DNA of 64,000 nucleotides, taken from positions 1 through 64,000 of the forward strand of contig MGST01000042.1 in the NCBI GenBank assembly GCA_001798605.1, written 5' to 3'. The notes beneath the pieces are model-generated. The model did no database searches, was not told the origin of the DNA, and saw only the letters and a list, made by a program, of their open reading frames with translations. Positions 59,343 to 64,000 of this stretch are shown piece by piece (positions within the stretch are counted from its first letter, which is position 1; each line of letters begins with the position of its first letter). The DNA comes from Deltaproteobacteria bacterium RIFOXYA12_FULL_58_15. Its GTDB lineage: Bacteria; Myxococcota; XYA12-FULL-58-9. Position numbers and translations under genes: made by a program.

Positions 59343-60656
59343 ATGGGAGATCGAGATCTTGGAGGTTTGCTCGAGCCGTTGCTCGGCGTCGCGTCGTCGA
59401 CGCGCCACCTTCGCATGGTGGTGACACCCGGCCGAGTCGTCATCGATCGCGATGATGGGAGTAGCACCGTCGCCGTGTCGTGGGATGCCGAGCAGCACGC
59501 GAGAGTTTGCGACGCCGTCGCTGAGCACGTCGAACTTTCGGGTGGGGTTACGGTAACTCGTCTCGGCAACACGATCGTGTTGCGGCAACCGCCAGACCCG
59601 CTTCGGCGCATGAGTGATCTGGCCGACGGCGGAAGGCTGTCGTCACTCGCGGCTCGATTTCTCGTGGGTTCAAGTGCTCTGGGCAAGAACATTCTAGTTG
59701 CAGCCCCCTGGTGCGCCGGGGTCTCGTTGGTTTCGGGGCTGATAACGGAGGGAAGTCGACCGGTAGTTGTCGGTGGGCCGGGGGATGCGGTGCCGCCGAC
59801 ATGGCCACTGGTGCGAGGAATTCGCGACGCTTGGGTGGTCGGCGCGGATCGCATCGGTGTGTGGTCCTTGCCGGCAAACGAGTTGGTGGAGATCTTCGCG
59901 CACGGCTCGCACGTGGTCGCGTGGATCGATGCGGCTCGTCTGGACCGAGCCTTGATGCGTTTTGAGGTTGGCGTCGAGCGGGCGGGCGGGTCGACTGCAC
60001 CACTGCACGTTCTTGCTGGCATCGACTTGGTCGTGGTGATGACTCGCGGAGAAATGCCCCGAGTGAGTCAAATCGCCGAGATCACCCTGGCCGAGGAGGG
60101 GTATCGGCCACAGCTGTTGTTTGCCTCGAATCTGCCGCCGGTCCCGACGGCTCTGATGCCCGTTGCGTCTCCGAGTTTTCTCGACGAGCTCGAACGAGCA
60201 GGGCAGAATGTGTTGGCCGATGAGCTCCGACATGTGGGGCCGTCCCATCCCGTCACAACGCGGGCACCTGTGGTGCCCGCAGCGGCGCCTGTGGTGCCCG
60301 CAGCGGCGCCTGTGGCTGTAGAGCCGATGGTCAGGATCTCTTCGCGGCCAGTCGTCGAGACGTCTCTTGGCCCAACGCCCCGGTTTGATCCCGCCCTGCG
60401 AGATGCGCCGCCACCCGGTTGGGAGCTCGACCAATTGGAAGAGGAGGTGCCGTCTGAGGATGGAGCTACGGCGAGCCCTGAGGATGCGACTTTGGCCGCT
60501 ACCTTTGGTTTGGCGCCGCCACCACCACCGCCTGGTGCGGTGCCGCTTAGCTCCGTGTTGTTGGGTGGGGTGGAGCAACGCTCCTTCGATGAAGCCATGC
60601 GTCGGGCGCGAGCGCGGGATGATCTCCTGCGGGAGGAGGACGATGAGGACGTTTGA
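59343..60656 (+). CDS. Degenerate CpaF/TadA-family ATPase-like protein
   Basis: Residues ~85-295 keep the order of CpaF-type secretion ATPases: LADGGRLSSLAARFLV, a position where a Walker A loop would lie, DRIGVWSLPANELVEIF in the place of the DRI-VGEVR segment, HGSHVVAWIDA at the His-box, and LAGIDLVVVMTRGEMPRVSQI at the end. The Walker A is replaced by SSALGKNILVAAPWCA, lacking GxxGxGKT/S, and Walker B and the catalytic Glu are gone, so ATP hydrolysis is unlikely. The C-terminus is a Pro/Ala-rich linker and acidic tail. ATG 59343 follows AGAGGA. Probably a regulatory pseudo-ATPase. Confidence 0.65.
   Translation: MGDRDLGGLLEPLLGVASSTRHLRMVVTPGRVVIDRDDGSSTVAVSWDAEQHARVCDAVAEHVELSGGVTVTRLGNTIVLRQPPDPLRRMSDLADGGRLSSLAARFLVGSSALGKNILVAAPWCAGVSLVSGLITEGSRPVVVGGPGDAVPPTWPLVRGIRDAWVVGADRIGVWSLPANELVEIFAHGSHVVAWIDAARLDRALMRFEVGVERAGGSTAPLHVLAGIDLVVVMTRGEMPRVSQIAEITLAEEGYRPQLLFASNLPPVPTALMPVASPSFLDELERAGQNVLADELRHVGPSHPVTTRAPVVPAAAPVVPAAAPVAVEPMVRISSRPVVETSLGPTPRFDPALRDAPPPGWELDQLEEEVPSEDGATASPEDATLAATFGLAPPPPPPGAVPLSSVLLGGVEQRSFDEAMRRARARDDLLREEDDEDV
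60267..60308 (+). repeat. 21-bp in-frame tandem repeat
   Basis: CCTGTGGTGCCCGCAGCGGCG occurs twice exactly, followed by a partial third, in the linker of the pseudo-ATPase. It encodes the PVVPAAA repeat. In-frame slippage would lengthen the linker by seven residues. Confidence 0.85.
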
Positions 60657-60734
60657 ATGCGCAGTATTTTTGCTGTCTGCACAGCGACAGTCTAAGATCG
60701 GGCTCAGATTGTCCGGTAATGGCGGGAGGGAATT

Positions 60735-60923
60735 GTGGCCCTGAAACGATGTCCCAGCTGTCGCGTCGACCTCGCCGTTGATGCGCGGGTGTGCCCCAAA
60801 TGCGGTTGGCTCTTTGCCCGCCAGGTTGGGAGTACCAAGCGGGATGTGCGTCGCCATATCGCCGTCGTGATTGCGGCTGCCGCACTCAGTGGGGCAGTGT
60901 TAGCGTGGCTATTGGCCCGCTGA
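60735..60923 (+). CDS. Small zinc-ribbon membrane protein
   Basis: The 62-residue protein has a zinc ribbon (CPSCRVDL then CPKCGWLF, two CxxC pairs) and one membrane helix (IAVVIAAAALSGAVLAWLLA) at the C-terminus. Similar proteins are found as small membrane adaptors of unknown role. GTG 60735 follows GGGAGG. Its 3' end overlaps the convergent trmL gene by 38 bases. Confidence 0.75.
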   Translation: MALKRCPSCRVDLAVDARVCPKCGWLFARQVGSTKRDVRRHIAVVIAAAALSGAVLAWLLAR

Positions 60924-61374
60924 GGGTCTGCCGCAACGCCTCGTAGGTAGCGATTCCCACTGCTGTGGATAGATTGAGGGAGCGCATATCATCATTGAGA
61001 TGCGGGATGTTCAGCCGCATGTCGGCACCGGCCCACGAGTGCAGCCAATCGGGGCAGCCGGAAGTCTCGCGGCCAAAAAGGAGCCCGTCACCATCGGAAA
61101 AGGACGCCCGCCAGAAAGACTGTCGCGACTTGGTGGTGAACACCCAGGTCCGTTTCGGGCGTTTTTCGCTGTCGAGGAAAGCCTGCCAATTGAGGTGCTC
61201 GACGACGTCGAGTGAATGCCAATAGTCCATGCCCGCTCGGCGAAGGTGGCGATCGGTAATGGTGAAACCCAACGGGTGGATCAGGTGGAGCCGGGAGCGT
61301 GTAACCGCGCAGAGCCTACCGACGTTGCCAGTGTTCTGCGGGATCTCCGGTTGAAAAAGGACGACGTGCAGCAT
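60886..61374 (-). CDS. trmL: tRNA (cytidine(34)-2'-O)-methyltransferase
   Basis: The 162-residue SPOUT enzyme methylates the 2'-O of the wobble base of tRNA-Leu. Motifs: MLHVVLFQPEIPQNTGNVGR, LHLIHPLGFTITDRHLRRAGMDYW, DGDGLLFGRETSG and the trefoil-knot end LNLSTAVGIATYEALRQ. Start ATG 61374 begins the family sequence; the longer frame to 61452 is not conserved. The cofactor is SAM; the enzyme is a dimer. A small membrane protein gene lies 53 bases upstream on the same strand. Confidence 0.95.
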   Translation of the reverse strand: MLHVVLFQPEIPQNTGNVGRLCAVTRSRLHLIHPLGFTITDRHLRRAGMDYWHSLDVVEHLNWQAFLDSEKRPKRTWVFTTKSRQSFWRASFSDGDGLLFGRETSGCPDWLHSWAGADMRLNIPHLNDDMRSLNLSTAVGIATYEALRQTLSGPIATLTLPH

Positions 61375-61427
61375 GTTGGGTTGGATGATTGGGTGAACGA
61401 TCGTGATCGCGAGCTCCACCGCTCGAT

Positions 61428-61586
61428 CTAGTGCCACATGGCAGCCGCCCAACCAACTAAGGCGACGGCGGCGATAACCACGACAACGCTAACGCCGAGA
61501 CGTCGGCCGCGCCTATTTCGCGCGCCGTCGGTGTAGATCTCCGGCTGGGTCTGCCTCAGCACAGGTGGGGTATCGCGGGAACGCAT
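61428..61586 (-). CDS. Small membrane protein, 52 residues
   Basis: An ATG-started frame of 52 codons has a polar, Arg-rich N-terminus and one hydrophobic helix (LGVSVVVVIAAVALVGWAAA) near its C-terminus. The charge pattern suits an N-in, C-out single-span protein. GGAAACA lies before the start. It precedes trmL by 53 bases and may share its transcript. No family is recognised. Confidence 0.5.
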   Translation of the reverse strand: MRSRDTPPVLRQTQPEIYTDGARNRRGRRLGVSVVVVIAAVALVGWAAAMWH

Positions 61587-61755
61587 TGTTTCCGGTCACT
61601 ATGTCACAACCCGGTCCCGGCCACCACTGGTCTGTATTCGGGAATATTTGGGGATCGCAGGCACTCGCCCCCCTCCTCATTGAGAGGCCTCCGCCCTATC
61701 TGCACCCGAGAAACTGGGCTTTCCAAGAGGTCGGGTCAATGCGACACTGTGCTCC

Positions 61756-62379
61756 GTGTCAGACCGCTTCCCACATGATCAATACCAACAATCCACCGAT
61801 TCGCAGATTGTCGAAGGATTGGTGGCTTCAGCCGCCGCCGGAGATTCGGGCGCACGTTCGGTCCTGTTCCAACGCTATTGGCCGGTGATTCGACAGATTG
61901 TTCGGGCCTGTCGCTATCGCATGGGCGGCGCGACGCGTTTGCGCGAACAAACCCAGGATCTGGAGCAAGAGGTCGCGCTCGAGGTGCTGTTGGCACTGCC
62001 CAAGCAGAGATGGCAGGGCCGTCAGGCCTTCAAGGCTTGGTTGCACAAGCTTGCGACTGCCACCATCATCGATGCGCAGCGTTTCAATCTCGCCAAAAGG
62101 CGCGATCATCGTGTCGAAACTGGGGTAGAGCGGGCCGAGCGTATGACCCCAGCTGGCACGTCACCGGAATCGGCCATCGACGATCATCGGCGTCTGCAAA
62201 CACTTGCTGAAATGCTCGATGAGCTCAAGCCGCAGTATGCCGGTGCCGTGATGCTGCATCACCTTGGTTACACCTACGCCGAAGTTGGCGAACTCTTGGG
62301 CTGTACTGCAGAGGCCTCGCGCAAGCTGGTTTCCCGTGGGGAGGCGAAGCTTGTGCGCTTGCGTGAGCGCAACGAATAG
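61756..62379 (+). CDS. ECF-type RNA polymerase sigma factor
   Basis: The 207-residue protein has sigma region 2 (RSVLFQRYWPVIRQIVR ... DLEQEVALEVLLALPKQRW, ~35-100) and region 4 (LKPQYAGAVMLHHLGYTYAEVGELLGCTAEASRKLVSRGEAKL, with the HTH at ~165-195). It lacks an adjacent anti-sigma gene of the classic type; another sigma factor gene follows. GTG 61756 is the first in-frame start. It probably directs a specific stress regulon; the trigger is unknown. Confidence 0.9.
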   Translation: MSDRFPHDQYQQSTDSQIVEGLVASAAAGDSGARSVLFQRYWPVIRQIVRACRYRMGGATRLREQTQDLEQEVALEVLLALPKQRWQGRQAFKAWLHKLATATIIDAQRFNLAKRRDHRVETGVERAERMTPAGTSPESAIDDHRRLQTLAEMLDELKPQYAGAVMLHHLGYTYAEVGELLGCTAEASRKLVSRGEAKLVRLRERNE

Positions 62380-62438
62380 TACACGTAAACCAAATCGCGC
62401 CTTCAGGGGTCTAATGTCGCAGTGACGAAAGGCCCAGC

Positions 62439-62981
62439 GTGGAAACAGTGGTGAAAAGCATTCCCGAAAAGGTTGAGCGGCAGGCCCAGCTCGTTGAGCT
62501 TGTCCAGAACGAACGGGATCGGGCTGTCGCCATTGCTTACCACATGCTCGGCGGCGACCGTGAGGCCGCTCTCGACGCCGCCCAAAACGCATTTCTTCGT
62601 GCGTTCGAGGCGTTGCCCGTGTTTCGTGGCGACTCCAGCCTGTCCACCTGGTTTTTGCGAATTCTCATCAGAGAGGCAGCGAGGCTAGATCGAAAGAGTT
62701 TCCTGCGCGAACGCTGGGATCGCCTTTGGGGGCGGGCCCAAGAGCAAATGGTCGATCTCCCCCGTGGCGACCCTGAGGTCAAACGTCAGATTGCGTTGGC
62801 TCTCGAGAAGCTGTCGCAGCAACAACGTGCTGCATTTGCCATGGTGCATCTCGAGGGTATGACGGTAGTTGCCGCGGCTGATGTTTTGGCGGTGGCCCCC
62901 GGAACCCTCAAGAGTCATTTGCATCGGGCATTGGCGACCCTGCGCCGCGAGCTCGGCAGCCTTTGGGAGGAAGTACAATGA
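62439..62981 (+). CDS. ECF-type RNA polymerase sigma factor
   Basis: The 180-residue protein has sigma region 2 (RAVAIAYHMLGG...ALDAAQNAFLRAFEAL) and region 4 (LEKLSQQQRAAFAMVHLEG, then MTVVAAADVLAVAPGTLKSHLHRAL). It begins with GTG 62439. Its stop overlaps the ATG of a membrane protein gene and a Spy/ZraP-like periplasmic protein follows, so the set looks like a sigma/anti-sigma-like/periplasmic sensor operon of envelope-stress or metal type. Confidence 0.93.
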   Translation: METVVKSIPEKVERQAQLVELVQNERDRAVAIAYHMLGGDREAALDAAQNAFLRAFEALPVFRGDSSLSTWFLRILIREAARLDRKSFLRERWDRLWGRAQEQMVDLPRGDPEVKRQIALALEKLSQQQRAAFAMVHLEGMTVVAAADVLAVAPGTLKSHLHRALATLRRELGSLWEEVQ

Positions 62982-63367
62982 CACGCATGACCGATGAACA
63001 ACTGGTCGAGAAGGTGCGACGAGGGTGGGGTGAACTGCGGCTCACGGCAACGGAGCGTGCACGTTTTGACCTCGAGTTGTGGGAAAAGGCAGAAGGGAAT
63101 CGGTCAACCTGGCGAGCTCCTCTGGGGGGGGCGGTCGTTGTTGCCGGTTTGGGGTTGGCGTTGGCGGTGGCGGCCGTTTTGCCTGAACGCCCGGAAATTG
63201 GGACGAGTGTGTCCAGAACGGCAGCGCCTGCGGAGGTCGCTGGCGATGCGGATTGGGATGAATGGCTAGGATTGGCGGTGCCCGTCAAATGGGGAGACGT
63301 CCCCGAGGATTTGCCCGTTGAGTATCAGGCCCTCGCCTATTGGCTCGGGCCGTCGGAAGAACAGTGA
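62978..63367 (+). CDS. Membrane protein, possible anti-sigma factor
   Basis: The 129-residue protein has a cytoplasmic N-terminus with a helix (DEQLVEKVRRGWGELRLTATER), one membrane helix (~52-70) and a short periplasmic tail. It does not have the zinc HxxxCxxC motif of typical anti-sigma factors, so its role is inferred from its place and topology. ATG 62978 overlaps the sigma gene stop (ATGA) with GGGAGG upstream. Confidence 0.65.
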   Translation: MTRMTDEQLVEKVRRGWGELRLTATERARFDLELWEKAEGNRSTWRAPLGGAVVVAGLGLALAVAAVLPERPEIGTSVSRTAAPAEVAGDADWDEWLGLAVPVKWGDVPEDLPVEYQALAYWLGPSEEQ

Positions 63368-63401
63368 TTTGCACCCTATCTTTAGGTGTGGAGGTTTTGT
63401 C

Positions 63402-63974
63402 ATGGAATTCAAACGATGGGTGGTTTCTGCCGTTATGGCTGCGACAATTCTCGGTGTTTCAGGTGCCGCATGGGCACAGCGGGGGCCGCGCGGCAAAGGT
63501 GGTGGCCCGGGGATGCCGTCACGCATTGAGGGGGTGGCTCGACAATTGGGTGTTGCTGAGGAGGTGCTCGTCGAGATTCGCAAGCTGGCGGTGGCCGCGG
63601 AGCACCGGGACGTGGAGATACGATCGGCGTTGGAGCAGGCACAGGTGAAGCTGCATGCGCTGATGGCGGCCGATATGCCCGAAGTCAACGAAGTCCTGGG
63701 CAAGGTCGAGGAAGTAGGCACTCAGCAGACGCGGATGCACAAGAATCACGTGGAGCTCATGTTGTCGGTTCGTCGGTTGCTCTCGGTCGAGCAACGCCAA
63801 CTTCTGTCGAAGTGGTTCGAACAACGTCGTGGGGGCCGAGGAGGACCGGAGGACGGCATGGGTTCCGGACGTGGACCAGGTATGGGGCCAGGTATGGGGC
63901 CAGGTATGGGCAATGGGGCCGGCAGAGGTCGTGGAAAGGGTTATGGTCCAGGCCGTGGTGGCAGAGATTGGTGA
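63402..63974 (+). CDS. Spy/ZraP-like periplasmic protein
   Basis: The 190-residue product has a signal peptide (cleavage after AAWA, ~residue 25), a helical core of the periplasmic LTXXQ/heavy-metal-sensor type (EVLVEIRKLAVAAEHRDVEI, then EQRQLLSKWFEQR) and a Gly/Arg/Met-rich tail with GPGMGPGMGPGM repeats that may bind metal or nucleic acid. It follows the membrane protein by 34 bases, with GGAGG before ATG 63402. It is probably regulated by the sigma factor upstream. Confidence 0.8.
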   Translation: MEFKRWVVSAVMAATILGVSGAAWAQRGPRGKGGGPGMPSRIEGVARQLGVAEEVLVEIRKLAVAAEHRDVEIRSALEQAQVKLHALMAADMPEVNEVLGKVEEVGTQQTRMHKNHVELMLSVRRLLSVEQRQLLSKWFEQRRGGRGGPEDGMGSGRGPGMGPGMGPGMGNGAGRGRGKGYGPGRGGRDW

Positions 63975-64000
63975 GACGAATTAGCTCCCGAGGCCTTTGA

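Noticed and set aside
59694-60857. 387-codon minus-strand frame opposite the pseudo-ATPase
   Set aside because: Rich in His and Arg, a typical shadow of a GC-rich gene, with no domain.
1-64000. tRNA, rRNA, CRISPR arrays and intact insertion sequences
   Set aside because: I looked for tRNA T-loop-like motifs, rRNA-like blocks, spaced repeats and transposase motifs and saw none that could be supported by eye; a covariance-model search would be decisive.

Overview
The window looks like a chromosomal segment of a high-GC, Gram-negative deltaproteobacterium-like organism, most probably Myxococcota or a close relative. The supports are: a matrixin-type protease with a MYXO-CTERM-like tail (50081-51118); many lipoproteins; single-domain response regulators beside histidine kinases; a PATAN (DUF4388)-receiver-GAF protein next to a Che cluster; a degenerate CpaF-type protein; and HEAT-repeat signalling proteins. 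Genes are dense, often overlap by ATGA or GTGA, and use GTG/TTG starts freely. I saw no rRNA, tRNA, CRISPR array or intact insertion sequence.

Layout. 1-6.2 kb is an accessory, partly degraded region: a DUF4241-like gene broken into a HEAT-repeat fragment, a three-gene overlapping micro-operon (DUF4258-like, DUF2283, HTH), an L,D-transpeptidase, a lipoprotein fusing a gluzincin protease to an M55 D-aminopeptidase domain, and a TPR protein. 6.4-12.5 kb holds a PadR regulator coupled to an unusual membrane protein, a sulfotransferase, a TPR/HExxH protease with a zinc ribbon, and an AT-rich AAA_14/DUF4143 ATPase gene that looks leaderless. 12.5-16.4 kb holds a beta-hydroxyacid dehydrogenase, a membrane protein, a GNAT enzyme and a CPBP protease.

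16.6-28.2 kb is a transport and signalling block: a response regulator directly followed by a probable LCIB-type carbonic anhydrase, facing a 1194-residue SulP transporter with four tandem STAS repeats and a CxxCH heme motif in a periplasmic loop; then CreD, a response regulator, and a sensor kinase / regulator / degenerate kinase / regulator operon. This is the best candidate for an undescribed system, possibly bicarbonate uptake under two-component control.

28.3-36.4 kb is mostly housekeeping: pgpA, cinA, ssb, the riboflavin genes ribE, ribBA (with a degenerate RibA half) and ribH, then nusB and an M17-N-like gene. 36.5-48.1 kb is a complete chemosensory cluster (CheA, two CheW, CheR, CheB, CheY-like proteins, PATAN and GAF proteins, and a zinc-ribbon/pseudo-receiver/HEAT protein) with no chemoreceptor gene in the window.

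48.2-64 kb is mixed: an acyl-CoA-binding protein, a carboxymuconolactone decarboxylase-like protein, an exported spermidine-synthase-like protein, the MYXO-CTERM matrixin, palindromic REP-like elements, a tungsten-type aldehyde oxidoreductase with a ThiS/MoaD partner, a metallo-beta-lactamase lipoprotein behind a 7TM histidine kinase, a lone HicB-like protein, a pseudo-ATPase of the CpaF family, trmL, and two ECF sigma factor genes, the second followed by a membrane protein and a Spy/ZraP-like periplasmic protein.
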